A stretch of DNA of 64,000 bases from Roseivirga thermotolerans. GTDB lineage: Bacteria; Bacteroidota; Bacteroidia; Cytophagales; Cyclobacteriaceae. Positions 25,801-33,831 of this stretch are shown here, piece by piece. The stretch is from NCBI RefSeq assembly GCF_014653175.1, contig NZ_BNAG01000001.1, forward strand, positions 124,001 through 188,000, written 5' to 3'. Below the pieces are notes generated by a model that saw only the letters and a list, made by a program, of their open reading frames with translations, was not told where the DNA came from and did no database searches. Position numbers and translations under genes: made by a program. Numbering within the stretch: position 1 is the first letter of the stretch; each line of letters begins with the position of its first letter.

Positions 25801-26590
25801 AGGCCGACTTATCGATGGCTAGCTGATGGATGATACTAAAGCGGTCGGTGCTGGTTACCACATCACTCTCAGAGGTACCGGCTTTTGCCGTTGCCTGAAT
25901 GAGCGACCAGGTTTCTCCGCCATCGGTAGATTTATAAATGCCATTTCCCAGATAAAACGCCCCGCTAGCCGAGGCCGAATTACCAGTGAATTCCCCGGTA
26001 GAGTAATACCACTCATTGGTTTTACCGGTTCGGGTGTCTTGTACTATACTGGTAATAGCTGGGTGCTGCTGCAAACCGCTCTTTCTGGCCCAGGTCTGCC
26101 CCTGATCAGTACTTTTCCATACCCCCCCGGCAATTCCACCGGCCACTATTATGTTTTCATCGGTAGCATCAATAACTACTGCGCGGGTTCGGCCTCCAAT
26201 ATTATATGGCCCCACATTGGTAAAGTTCTGGCTATTCTGGGCTTTGGCTTGTTTGCCAAAAGAAAACGGACTCACACTGCTGGGGCTCGCATTTACAGCT
26301 TGGCTGAGTTTGGTTTTAGCATATTCCAGCTCTCGTTCATAAATATTTTCCGGCAACCGCCCTGTCCTGGGGTCTACGAGTTGGCCCATTTCAAACTCAA
26401 GGCGTTCAATGGGGTTTTCACTTTCGTCTTCCTCCAACCGATCCATCAATTCGGTGGGAATGGCTCCCATGCTCAACGACCGGACAGAGTAGCTGTATTT
26501 CTGTTCAACAGGCCGATTTGTAAACACCGCAACGGCCAGCAAAAACAGTCCTGCACTGCCAACCAGTAATTTCTTCCAATTCCTCTTCAT
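22880..26590 (-). CDS. Large secreted Asp-box/propeller protein with T9SS sorting domain
   Basis: A 1,236-residue exported protein. It has an N-terminal hydrophobic signal (LLVGSAGLFLLAVAVF), a propropeptide-like segment, then about 750 residues of sortilin/BNR-type propeller with Asp-box repeats (STDQGQTWARK, STDGGETWSLI, YKSDDGLSW, TENGGQSWHSI). After that come an Ig-like domain (SYQWLRNGQEIDGA) and two related bacterial Ig-like repeats (FEVTFDEEVINIS; FTLTFTENVQNM). The last 80 residues are a type IX secretion sorting domain (ANPSNGVFHLVLP ... GVYIFEA ... KLLKRSR). It would be carried to the cell surface or released. Possible glycan- or protein-binding or hydrolytic role; no catalytic residues are evident. 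Confidence 0.88.
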   Translation of the reverse strand: MKRNWKKLLVGSAGLFLLAVAVFTNRPVEQKYSYSVRSLSMGAIPTELMDRLEEDESENPIERLEFEMGQLVDPRTGRLPENIYERELEYAKTKLSQAVNASPSSVSPFSFGKQAKAQNSQNFTNVGPYNIGGRTRAVVIDATDENIIVAGGIAGGVWKSTDQGQTWARKSGLQQHPAITSIVQDTRTGKTNEWYYSTGEFTGNSASASGAFYLGNGIYKSTDGGETWSLIQATAKAGTSESDVVTSTDRFSIIHQLAIDKSASSGTEIYAAGLSEIIRSTDGFETFEVVLGANNTGNNFSDVAVSSSGKVYAAIANSSFNGNNREDGFYKSDDGLSWTKIQPPSNFPSSFDRFEIAIDPNDENKVYFVSGNRLFAYNESANFWTDLSANINVSTGDVGAGHGSQGGYDLYAAVHPSDPNVIFLGGVNLIRSTNGFGTTAQTKQVGGYNNDNNPNSFPRYPNHHPDNHAYAFFPSNPNRMISATDGGLHLTENNKANVSANNPITWKSLNNGYITTQFYHADIHQFDLGDPQLAGGMQDNGTWAKFTSNAKENWVEVFGGDGAFTAINYNSIFASSQRGNLIRYELQGNEYNFVGNISPTDNDSDYLFVNPYHVNPVHQDQVFVAARGRVFFTNDVRNNPGEGQWSTIINTNLATQQVSALDVSFQPEGVLYFGTRQGGVYKVANTKDLADQTEAQLISNGLPFANISGIAVDPQDADKVIVTYSNYGLVSVWYTENGGQSWHSISGNLEENPDGSGAGPSVRAVEIMPDGAGGNYYFVGTSVGLYMTKALDGDNTVWTQQASQSIGNVVVANIVARPVEGMIMVSTHGNGCFYGYYDVEGVVANINYSVSENGRAVTLRGNISYNASFPMSYQWLRNGQEIDGANSAELTVAEGGDYQLRLGIQGVEGTGLSNVVSLNLDGQAPKIVSINRFNPATEATDGTSVEFEVTFDEEVINISADDFETTGTASGVVDNVAVVTAGQVFRVAVRDIGGSGTLGLGVAASNDIEDTSGNAFAGTIESEQTYTITDVTAPGASLTRNDPGTEVTNQNTVSFTLTFTENVQNMDISDLELSSSAPSAEISELLAVTGTRVFTVTVSNIAADGVIDINFVSSQDVQDLAGNDFDGSFTQKETYTIENVIASIDNELIQNATTIVVDANPSNGVFHLVLPRTFSGAVSYQVIDAQGRSVTMNEVKQYQRGAQIRLDLRSSADGVYIFEAVNANRKASVKLLKRSR

Positions 26591-26591
26591 T

Positions 26592-26990
26592 CTATTCTAT
26601 AATCATATTTAAGACCAAACTCCCCTCCGGTCGGTTAATGGGAGAAAGGACATCCAGGATCACTTCACTATTATTTTTAAATCGGGCATTGGTAGGGGCA
26701 ATTAGCGTTACCTTTTCTCCAATGCGTGGCTCTATGCCCGCAAAAGTGCCCCCCTGATCTACCACCTGCAGAATCTCTACAGTATAGCTAAGCCTATCGC
26801 CCACTTTTTCAGGAGTGCCTAACACTTTGCCTTTTATTCGTAGGGCGTCTTTTCTCATGCTTTCGGTTTGTGCCTGAATTACCCCGTTTTCGTTGGTTGG
26901 AAACTGACTTTTAGTACATGAAAACGTAAGCAAGCCAATTATTACGTAAGGTAGAAATGATGATGCATAGCACCATTTTTTGAATATCAT
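26592..26990 (-). CDS. Small lipoprotein upstream of the T9SS protein
   Basis: A 132-residue lipoprotein. The N-terminus is long and hydrophobic and ends in lipobox TFSC (near residue 25). The mature part is a single beta-rich domain (RIKGKVLGTPEKVGDRLSY ... GEKVTLIAPTNARFK) that looks like an OB- or Ig-like fold, without family recognition. It ends one base before the large T9SS-exported gene starts, so both form one unit and may act together at the surface. Confidence 0.75.
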   Translation of the reverse strand: MIFKKWCYASSFLPYVIIGLLTFSCTKSQFPTNENGVIQAQTESMRKDALRIKGKVLGTPEKVGDRLSYTVEILQVVDQGGTFAGIEPRIGEKVTLIAPTNARFKNNSEVILDVLSPINRPEGSLVLNMIIE

Positions 26991-27064
26991 TGGTAGTAGT
27001 TTTATCTCGAAATATACACAATATTGAGAACGGACAAGAGAGAAAACCTACTCAATTTTAGCAC

Positions 27065-27745
27065 TTAGATCTTTCTGGCGCGTACCATCTCCTTTTTACC
27101 GGGAGGCCCTTTTAAAGTCTCTACTTCCATGCCCAATCCGGCCAGATTTCGTTTAAACTGCCCTTGCGCACAATAAGTCACCAAAAAACCTCCATTGGCC
27201 ATCTTATTATAGATACTTTCAAGTGGCTCAATACCCCAAAGTTCGGCTTGCTTGCTGGGAGCAAAAGCATCATAAAACACAAGGTTGAATTTCTCGTCTG
27301 TGGTAAAATCTTCCAACTTGCAGGGTTGTTTCAACAAACTAAAATTGGGAGCTAAAACATGGTTTTCAGACCACTCCACTTGATGAAGCCTAAGCAAGTC
27401 GGCTTGGGTAAGGCTTCCATTCAGTACTTCTGCATAATTTAAGCCACTGTAAATCTCTTCTGGCAGAGGGTAAGGCTCCAAACTGGTTACATGAAAATCA
27501 TTCTGAGCGTGCTTTAGAGCATAGTCCCAAACCAGCATTACATTTAAACCCGTACCAAAACCAATTTCCAAAATATGGAAAGCCTTGAAGCCCGTAGCCA
27601 ACATATGTTGAATACCTTCCTTAATGAACACATGAAGGGATTCGCTCAAAGCACCATGGGTTGAATGATAGGTTTCTTTGAGTTCGGGGTTATACAAAGA
27701 ATGAGACCCATCTGAGGTAACTATGAGCTTAACCGAACCACTCAT
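27065..27745 (-). CDS. mnmD: tRNA mnm5s2U methyltransferase MnmD
   Basis: A 226-residue enzyme that methylates the aminomethyl group on wobble uridine 34 of some tRNAs. The signature is clear: YHSTHGALSESLHVFI, motif I LEIGFGTGLNVML, EPYPL in the acidic loop, and the conserved FNLVFYDAFAPSKQAELW active-site stretch, then GGFLVTYCAQGQFKRNL. It is the stand-alone MnmD part without the FAD-dependent MnmC oxidase domain. Start overlaps the ispF stop by four bases; it is the last gene of the M16-ispF-mnmD operon. Confidence 0.93.
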   Translation of the reverse strand: MSGSVKLIVTSDGSHSLYNPELKETYHSTHGALSESLHVFIKEGIQHMLATGFKAFHILEIGFGTGLNVMLVWDYALKHAQNDFHVTSLEPYPLPEEIYSGLNYAEVLNGSLTQADLLRLHQVEWSENHVLAPNFSLLKQPCKLEDFTTDEKFNLVFYDAFAPSKQAELWGIEPLESIYNKMANGGFLVTYCAQGQFKRNLAGLGMEVETLKGPPGKKEMVRARKI

Positions 27746-28221
27746 GATTTATAAATCAATACGGTAGCGTAGGCAGCCACCCCTTCTTCCTTCCCCACAA
27801 AACCCAGTTTTTCAGTAGTGGTAGCTTTTATGGAAACATCCTCTTCCTCCACCCCCATAACTTCGGCAAGGCAAGCCTTCATGGCCGGGATATGAGGATT
27901 AACCTTGGGTCTTTGAAGGCAAATTGTTGAATCGATGTTAGAAATCTTGTAACCCGCCCCTCGAATAAGCTCCATTACGCGCCTAAGCAGAACTTTACTA
28001 TCAATACCCTTAAACTGTGGGTCAGTGTCTGCAAAATGATATCCAATATCGCGCATATTGGCAGCCCCAAGCAGGGCATCGCATATCACATGAATTAGCA
28101 CATCGGCATCGGAATGCCCCACAGCGCCATGAGTATGTGGCACTTGAATTCCGCCTAACCAAAACGCTTTGCCTTCTTCTAACCGATGTACATCGTAACC
28201 GAACCCTACCCTAATTTTCAT
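27742..28221 (-). CDS. ispF: 2-C-methyl-D-erythritol 2,4-cyclodiphosphate synthase
   Basis: A 159-residue enzyme of the MEP isoprenoid pathway. Zinc ligands are in GYDVHRLEEG and the SDADVLIHVICDALLGA segment; the substrate region has DIGYHFADTDPQFKG, and ISIKATTTEKLGFVGKEEGVAA is the conserved C-terminal loop. Length is standard. It overlaps the M16 peptidase stop region by 11 bases and mnmD by four, so the three genes are tightly coupled. Confidence 0.97.
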   Translation of the reverse strand: MKIRVGFGYDVHRLEEGKAFWLGGIQVPHTHGAVGHSDADVLIHVICDALLGAANMRDIGYHFADTDPQFKGIDSKVLLRRVMELIRGAGYKISNIDSTICLQRPKVNPHIPAMKACLAEVMGVEEEDVSIKATTTEKLGFVGKEEGVAAYATVLIYKS

Positions 28222-29464
28222 TACTTAATTGATTTGATTTGTACCTTAAAACAGAGGCATTCTCTCGCACAAGCAAATGCTCAGCCTGCCTTTGTATATC
28301 TTCCGGCCTAACTTTTCGAATCATCTCCCTTTCCTGATTCACCAGATTGGCATCTCCCAACATTTCTGCATAAGCAAGGTTCATGGCTCTATTGAGTAGT
28401 TCCAGTTCTGAGAAGACTAAAGTTGACTCTGCTTTGTTTTTAACCTTTTCAACCTCTGCTTTTCCGAGCTCATGTTGTTTAAAATCTTCAATGAGGTTCC
28501 AAATAGCCTCTTCACCCTCTTCAATGGAGTGCCCCCCATTGAGCTTACCTTCAATGACCAACAATCCTGGATCTACCGATCCGGAAACATGGGCCGATAT
28601 ACTGTTGAATATTCTCTTTTTCTGAAGTAGCTGCTGATATAACCTGGACGATTTACCCCTACCCAACACATCGCTCAAAAGGTCTGTGGCATGATACTGA
28701 GGATCGGTTCTGCCGGGCATATGGAAGGTCATATAAAGCGCATCAACCGGAACATTTTCTTCTACTTCGAGCTGCCTGTACTCTGACTGAACAGGCTCGG
28801 GAGGAATATTGCGTTTCACCTCAGCTCCTGCAGGTATTGGCCCAAACCATTTTTCGGCCAAACGCTGAACCTCTACCAACGAAATATCTCCGGCCACAAC
28901 TAAAACAGCATTGTTGGGTAGATAGTAAGTGTAAAAGAACTCTTTCACATCGGCCATGGTGGCCTGCTCTATGTGGGCAATCTCTTTGCCTATGGTAGCC
29001 CAACGGTAAGGATGTTTCTTATAAGCCAACGGACGCAATTTGAGCCAGGCATCTCCATAGGGCTGATTAAGATATCGCTGTTTGAATTCTTCTATAACTA
29101 CCGACCTTTGCACCTCCAGCACCTTCGGATCGAATGACAAGCTGAGCATACGGTCTGACTCCAGCCAGAAGGCTGTTTCCAGATTAACAGCCGGCAGAGT
29201 GATATAATAGTTGGTAATGTCGTTGCTTGTAAAGGCATTATTGTCGCCACCTACACGCTGTAAGGGTTCATCAAACTGAGGCACATGACGAGACCCCCCG
29301 AACATTAAATGCTCAAATAAATGTGCAAAACCAGTTTTTTCAGGGTGCTCGTCTCTGGCTCCAACCTTATAAAGTAAATTGAATGCAGCCATAGGTGTGC
29401 TATGATCTTCATGAACGATCACCTTCAGCCCGTTGTCCAGAGTAAAACTTTCGAATGGAATCAT
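28211..29464 (-). CDS. M16-family zinc metallopeptidase
   Basis: A 417-residue peptidase of the pitrilysin/MPP family. The inverted zinc motif HxxEH is in GFAHLFEHLMFGGSRH (near residues 45-60), with the distant Glu in VVIEEFKQRYLNQPYG. The NNAVLVVAGDIS segment and the C-terminal half-barrel complete a typical single-repeat active subunit. In many Bacteroidota a second, inactive M16 protein is encoded next to it; none is seen here on either side. No signal peptide is visible, so it may be cytoplasmic or exported in another way. Confidence 0.92.
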   Translation of the reverse strand: MIPFESFTLDNGLKVIVHEDHSTPMAAFNLLYKVGARDEHPEKTGFAHLFEHLMFGGSRHVPQFDEPLQRVGGDNNAFTSNDITNYYITLPAVNLETAFWLESDRMLSLSFDPKVLEVQRSVVIEEFKQRYLNQPYGDAWLKLRPLAYKKHPYRWATIGKEIAHIEQATMADVKEFFYTYYLPNNAVLVVAGDISLVEVQRLAEKWFGPIPAGAEVKRNIPPEPVQSEYRQLEVEENVPVDALYMTFHMPGRTDPQYHATDLLSDVLGRGKSSRLYQQLLQKKRIFNSISAHVSGSVDPGLLVIEGKLNGGHSIEEGEEAIWNLIEDFKQHELGKAEVEKVKNKAESTLVFSELELLNRAMNLAYAEMLGDANLVNQEREMIRKVRPEDIQRQAEHLLVRENASVLRYKSNQLSNEN

Positions 29465-29521
29465 GTCAGACAGCGAAATTAAAAATAATGCCCCTTAATT
29501 TTCGCAATCGGCCCTTTACTT

Positions 29522-29529
29522 TATTTTTG
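29522..29529 (+). promoter_or_regulatory. Putative -7 element of the E1 dehydrogenase promoter
   Basis: TATTTTTG matches TAnnTTTG and lies 20 bases before the ATG at 29549. The -33 region (TTTTCG near 29498) is imperfect. Confidence 0.4.
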
Positions 29530-29548
29530 TTCGCTATATCACCCACCT

Positions 29549-31528
29549 ATGAGATTTAACAAGAGCGGTTACAGCAACGAAGAACTCCTTCATCTATACA
29601 AGGAACTTATTACCCCAAGGCTAATAGAAGAGAAAATGCTCATCTTGCTAAGGCAGGGAAAAATCAGCAAATGGTTTTCCGGCATTGGGCAAGAAGCCGT
29701 ATCAGTAGGTGCTGTTCAAGCCCTGAATCAAGACGAATACATTCTACCAATGCATAGAAACCTGGGGGTATTCACCGGTAGAAACGTTCCCTTTAGCCGA
29801 CTTTTCGCTCAGTTTCAAGGCAAACTAAGTGGCTTTACCAAGGGTAGAGATCGTTCTTTTCATTTCGGCTCCCGAGAACACCATATTGTGGGAATGATCT
29901 CACACCTGGGGCCTCAAATGGCACTGGCCGATGGGATAGCCCTTGCCAATCGTCTGAAGGAAGACAAAAAAGCAACACTGGTCTTTACCGGTGACGGAGC
30001 CAGTTCGGAGGGCGACTTCCACGAAGCCCTCAATGTGGCAGCAGTCTGGGATTTGCCGGTCATTTTTGTAATCGAAAACAATGGCTATGGCCTTTCTACA
30101 CCAAGCCATGAGCAATTTAAATTCGATAGCTTTCTCTCCAAAGGCCCGGCTTACGGAATTGAAGCTGTACAAGTAGATGGCAACAACATACTGGAGGTTC
30201 ACAAAACGGTGAGTCAGTGGGCCAAAGAAATTCGCAAAAACCCCAGACCTGTTATTGTTGAGGCACTCACTTTTCGTATGCGCGGCCACGAAGAAGCCAG
30301 CGGCACCAAATATGTGCCCAAAGCACTCATGGAACACTGGGCCAAGAAAGATCCGGTGGAAAACTACGAGCAGTACCTTCTTAAAGGGAAAATACTCACT
30401 CAAAAGCTTATTGATAATTACAAAGCAGAAATAAAGGCCGAGATTGACAAAGGCCTTGACACAGCCTATGCCGAAAGCCTGCCTGAGTTTAAGGAAGAAA
30501 CAGAACTTAGCGATATGTTCTTCCCTTATGAAACTCGTGCAAAGGCTCCTGAAAGCAAGACGAAAACCGAAAAGCGTTTTGTAGACGCCATTTCAGATGG
30601 ACTAAAACAAAGCCTGGAGCGGTTTGAAAACCTGGTGGTTATGGGGCAGGACATTGCCGAATACGGAGGCGTTTTCAAGATTACAGAGGGCTTTATTGAT
30701 ACTTTTGGTAAAGACCGAATTAGAAATACACCGCTATGTGAATCGGCTATAATTGGCACAGGACTGGGGTTGAGCATTAATGGCTACAAGTCGGTAGTAG
30801 AAATGCAGTTTGCAGACTTTGTAACCTGCGGATTTAACCAGATAGTGAATAACCTGGCCAAAATCCATTACCGCTGGGGGCAACAGGCCGATGTGGTGGT
30901 GAGAATGCCTACGGGTGCCGGAGTTGGGGCAGGCCCCTTCCACTCACAATCGAACGAAGCCTGGTTTTTTCATACCCCGGGGTTAAAAATAGTGTACCCC
31001 TCTAACCCATACGATGCCAAAGGGCTATTGAACGCAGCCATCGAAGATCCCAACCCTTACATGTATTTTGAGCATAAGGCGTTATACCGTTCCTTGAGCC
31101 AGGAAATACCGGACGATTACTATACCCTGGAGGTAGGAAAAGCTCAGGTGGCATTAGAGGGTAACGATCTTTCCATCGTCACATATGGCATGGGAGTGCA
31201 TTGGGCAAAATCCTTAGCCGAAGAGCTTCCCCATATTTCAGTAGAGGTCGTAGATTTGCGCACTTTATCTCCGTGGGACAAAGAAACCGTGAGTGAATCG
31301 GTGAAGAAAACAAATAAAGTTTTGGTATTGCACGAAGACACCCTGATAGGCGGAGTTGGTGCAGAAATAGCGGCTTGGATATCGGAACACCTATTTCAAT
31401 GGCTCGATGCACCTGTTATGAGATTGGCTAGTCTGGACACTCCTGTACCTTTTACCAAAACACTGGAAGAAAACTTCTTGCCACAAAAAAGACTTAAAAG
31501 TAAAGTAACCGAGCTGTACGACTACTAA
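29549..31528 (+). CDS. Thiamin-dependent 2-oxoacid dehydrogenase E1, fused alpha and beta subunits
   Basis: A 659-residue fusion. Residues about 1-330 are the alpha part with the TPP site (FTGDGASSEGDFHEALNVAA to VIENNGYGLS, the GDG...NN motif) and phosphorylation-loop-like FRMRGHEEAS. Residues about 340-659 are the beta part (MGQDIAEYGGVFKITEG, GTGLGLSINGYKSVVEMQF, VVRMPTGAGVGAGPFHSQS, LHEDTLIGGVGAEIAAWI). It would decarboxylate branched-chain 2-oxoacids or pyruvate for an E2 complex. E2 and E3 genes are not in the window. The fused form is usual in Bacteroidota. It needs TPP, the ligand of the riboswitch at 11.8 kb. Confidence 0.94.
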   Translation: MRFNKSGYSNEELLHLYKELITPRLIEEKMLILLRQGKISKWFSGIGQEAVSVGAVQALNQDEYILPMHRNLGVFTGRNVPFSRLFAQFQGKLSGFTKGRDRSFHFGSREHHIVGMISHLGPQMALADGIALANRLKEDKKATLVFTGDGASSEGDFHEALNVAAVWDLPVIFVIENNGYGLSTPSHEQFKFDSFLSKGPAYGIEAVQVDGNNILEVHKTVSQWAKEIRKNPRPVIVEALTFRMRGHEEASGTKYVPKALMEHWAKKDPVENYEQYLLKGKILTQKLIDNYKAEIKAEIDKGLDTAYAESLPEFKEETELSDMFFPYETRAKAPESKTKTEKRFVDAISDGLKQSLERFENLVVMGQDIAEYGGVFKITEGFIDTFGKDRIRNTPLCESAIIGTGLGLSINGYKSVVEMQFADFVTCGFNQIVNNLAKIHYRWGQQADVVVRMPTGAGVGAGPFHSQSNEAWFFHTPGLKIVYPSNPYDAKGLLNAAIEDPNPYMYFEHKALYRSLSQEIPDDYYTLEVGKAQVALEGNDLSIVTYGMGVHWAKSLAEELPHISVEVVDLRTLSPWDKETVSESVKKTNKVLVLHEDTLIGGVGAEIAAWISEHLFQWLDAPVMRLASLDTPVPFTKTLEENFLPQKRLKSKVTELYDY

Positions 31529-31531
31529 GAT

Positions 31532-31903
31532 ATGTTCTGGAAAAAAGATAAAAGGCACGAATGCTCCGGTATGCAATGGACTCCACTCACAACAATGAGC
31601 CAACTAGAAACCATTGTTGAAGAGAGTCACAAACACCCGGTACTAATTTATAAGCATAGCACGCGTTGCGGTATTTCTTCCATGGCTCTTGGCAGGTTAG
31701 AGAGAGAATGGAGCCATAATCATTCGTCAATAAAGAGTTATTACCTCGACTTAATTGCTCACCGGAACATATCTAACCAAGTATCTGCCTCATTTGGAGT
31801 GACGCATGAATCGCCCCAGGTGATACTCATAAAAAAAGGGAAGCCGGTATACCATGCTTCCCATTTATCAATTTCGGCTAACGATTTAATCAGCTATCAA
31901 TAG
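31532..31903 (+). CDS. ytxJ: Bacillithiol-system thioredoxin-like protein YtxJ
   Basis: A 123-residue thioredoxin-fold protein. The single active Cys is in LIYKHSTRCGISSMALGRLE, where the family usually has SxRCPIS; here Gly replaces Pro. The cis-Pro region is THESPQVILIKKGKPVYHAS. Members of this family are linked to bacillithiol and act as monothiol bacilliredoxin-like proteins. It begins four bases after the E1 gene and is probably co-transcribed with it. Together with bshC at 20731 it supports a bacillithiol-using organism. Confidence 0.87.
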   Translation: MFWKKDKRHECSGMQWTPLTTMSQLETIVEESHKHPVLIYKHSTRCGISSMALGRLEREWSHNHSSIKSYYLDLIAHRNISNQVSASFGVTHESPQVILIKKGKPVYHASHLSISANDLISYQ

Positions 31904-31912
31904 CTGAACAAG

Positions 31913-32416
31913 TTAAAAAACCGTCCAACACCCCTCTACCCAAATTCTTATGCCATTAAACACCCGATAATGTCCGGGCACCCATCTATGGTGAGACCTT
32001 CTCACACTCCAATGGCCGTCTATCCAAATATCGCGTCTCAACCGGTGATCGTAGTGCCAGTAACCTGACACCCAAATATGACGGTTACTTGGTCGGTACC
32101 CTCTTCGCACGGCTATTCTCCGGCCATTACGGAAATCATAATCGTAGTAAACCCTGGTATTTCTTACAGGAGTCGGTCGTCTGTCATATCTCCAACCACG
32201 ATCTCTGTAAACCCTGCGGTCAATCACACGAACCGATCGACCATGACGATCTCTTATCTCGTCCCGATCGCGGTGACGATCGTTTCTGCGCACATCTTCT
32301 CTTCTGTCTTCTCTCCGGTCTCTATCCCTATCGTTCTGCCTTCCTCGTTGTGCGAACATCTCAGAGGCAGAAAAGAATAAAAACACTGCTGATATAATTA
32401 GTATTACTCTTTTCAT
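31913..32416 (-). CDS. Secreted Arg/Asp-rich protein with WVxGYW-type repeats
   Basis: A 167-residue protein with an N-terminal signal peptide (ILIISAVFLFFSASEMFA). Residues about 25-75 consist almost only of Arg, Asp, Glu and His (DRDRREDRREDVRRNDRHRD), a low-complexity charged linker. The C-terminal half has three WVxGYW-like repeats (IWVSGYWHYD, IWIDGHWSVR, RWVPGHYRVF), the YXWGXW pattern found in many small secreted proteins. Function is unknown; such proteins are thought to sit at the envelope. Confidence 0.78.
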   Translation of the reverse strand: MKRVILIISAVFLFFSASEMFAQRGRQNDRDRDRREDRREDVRRNDRHRDRDEIRDRHGRSVRVIDRRVYRDRGWRYDRRPTPVRNTRVYYDYDFRNGRRIAVRRGYRPSNRHIWVSGYWHYDHRLRRDIWIDGHWSVRRSHHRWVPGHYRVFNGIRIWVEGCWTVF

Positions 32417-32526
32417 AACCTTGATCTTTAGTTTAAAACTTACTTCAAGGTCCGGACCTGGTAATTAATGCATTGTGCTTATCTATTCCATTACCGTGCC
32501 AAAAAGAGCGAGGAGCTTTAAGAGGG

Positions 32527-33273
32527 CTATTGTCTTGTCCAGATTTCTTTAATAGGCTCACCAGCAGAACTCAACCCGCTATGCACCCATTTGTTCCCAT
32601 TTACCTCATAATTAAAAGTAAGCGATGCCCCCACCCTATCCGGGTTTCGCGAAAAAAACTCAATGTGCTCAGTATACTTACCATCCTTCAGGCTAATGGT
32701 CCCTCCCCCTGTTCCTGAAAACTGCTTATTTTCAGGGTTATAGGCCGCCCATTGAAAGCGGGTACCGGTTATTACTTTTATGGTCTTTCTCGCCCCCTGC
32801 GACATGGCACGCATTTCGCCCTCCTGCATTCTATCGGTAATGCGCCACGCTCCGGCCAGGTCGCTGTTACCCGTATCAATTCGGTTAAAAACCATGGTAT
32901 TCGTAGCTTCCCCAACGGTATAGCTAAAAGTTACTTTATTCGCTTTCAGTTCGGCCGTCATCTCTACACGTTGCCCAATTTGGCTTTCGTCCCAGGTATT
33001 GAACTCATTGGTGTAAAACAGTTTATTGGCAATGATTTCTACCATTCCTCCCTGACTACCAATAAAACGCTTCCCTTCCTCATCGAACTCGGTGTAAAAA
33101 ACATAAGGTTCTTCAATGAGCAACACAGCCCTATGCGCATAGTGCTCACCATTTACAGTTTCTAGCTCCCAGGCACCTTCCAGTGCATTGGCCCTAGACT
33201 CACCGGTAGAAACTGAAGAGCCCGGGAAAACATGGGCAGCCCAAAAGACAAGAAGAATTATTAAATATTTCAT
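32527..33273 (-). CDS. Secreted two-domain lipocalin-like protein of unknown function
   Basis: A 248-residue protein from ATG 33273 (an in-frame TTG is two codons earlier). A cleavable signal peptide (YLIILLVFWAAHVFPGSS) is followed by two similar beta-rich halves. Each starts with an LxGAWxx motif (ALEGAWELETVNG; DLAGAWRITDRM) and ends in F-rich strands (VTFSYTVGEAT; LTFNYEVNG). This looks like a tandem pair of small lipocalin-like domains seen in Bacteroidota secreted proteins. Ligand unknown. No operon partner. Confidence 0.7.
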   Translation of the reverse strand: MKYLIILLVFWAAHVFPGSSVSTGESRANALEGAWELETVNGEHYAHRAVLLIEEPYVFYTEFDEEGKRFIGSQGGMVEIIANKLFYTNEFNTWDESQIGQRVEMTAELKANKVTFSYTVGEATNTMVFNRIDTGNSDLAGAWRITDRMQEGEMRAMSQGARKTIKVITGTRFQWAAYNPENKQFSGTGGGTISLKDGKYTEHIEFFSRNPDRVGASLTFNYEVNGNKWVHSGLSSAGEPIKEIWTRQ

Positions 33274-33412
33274 AGCCAAGCATTTAAGAGGAAAAGATAC
33301 GTAATTTTGAAATCAATTAGAGTGGCAGAGTCAATTTTGAGGCCCCGGAATGGCTTGCGAGAGGGTAATTGCTGTGCGCCAAAACCTTAGGCTTTAAATT
33401 TCTTTACCATAC

Positions 33413-33443
33413 TTTGCAAATTATTGAATTAGACCTATCTTTG
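33413..33443 (+). promoter_or_regulatory. Bacteroidota-type promoter of rpsT
   Basis: TTTG (33413-33416) and TATCTTTG (33436-33443) are separated by 19 bases, a full match to the Bacteroidota -33/-7 consensus. The rpsT ATG is 27 bases downstream. Confidence 0.82.
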
Positions 33444-33470
33444 CATCCCAATTCAGAAAGCAGAAATTAA

Positions 33471-33722
33471 ATGGCAAACCATAAGTCAGCATTAAAGAGG
33501 ATCAGATCAAACGAAGCAAAGCGTTTGAGAAACAGATATCAGAACAAAACGACTCGTACGTTTGTAAAGCGATTGAGAAATACTTCTGATAAGTCTGAAG
33601 CACAAGAGCTTTTGAAGAAAGTTATCAGCATGTTGGATAAACTTGCTAAGAAAAACATCATTCATAAAAACAAAGCTTCTAACCAAAAGTCTAAACTGAC
33701 TAAACTGGTAAACAGCCTCTAA
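33471..33722 (+). CDS. rpsT: 30S ribosomal protein S20
   Basis: An 83-residue, very basic helical protein that binds 16S rRNA early in 30S assembly. The start MANHKSALKRIRSNEAKRLR and the late segment KKNIIHKNKASNQKSKLTKL are the S20 signatures. Monocistronic: it has its own promoter upstream and an 11-pair terminator directly after the stop. Confidence 0.97.
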   Translation: MANHKSALKRIRSNEAKRLRNRYQNKTTRTFVKRLRNTSDKSEAQELLKKVISMLDKLAKKNIIHKNKASNQKSKLTKLVNSL

Positions 33723-33744
33723 ATCATAGGTTAAAGAAATTTTG

Positions 33745-33775
33745 AAAACCGAGTACTTACTACTCGGTTTTTTTG
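33745..33775 (+). terminator. Rho-independent terminator after rpsT
   Basis: AAAACCGAGTA (33745-33755), loop CTTAC, TACTCGGTTTT (33761-33771) continuing into a T run. An 11-pair perfect stem. Confidence 0.92.
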
Positions 33776-33831
33776 TGCCCTCAATTTATTTTCACTTAAA
33801 TTTTACCACATTATTTCTTTATTATTGAATA

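Noticed and set aside
25826..26569. A 247-codon frame on the plus strand
   Set aside because: It lies wholly antisense to the Asp-box T9SS gene, whose domains are clear; the translation has no domain or sensible composition.
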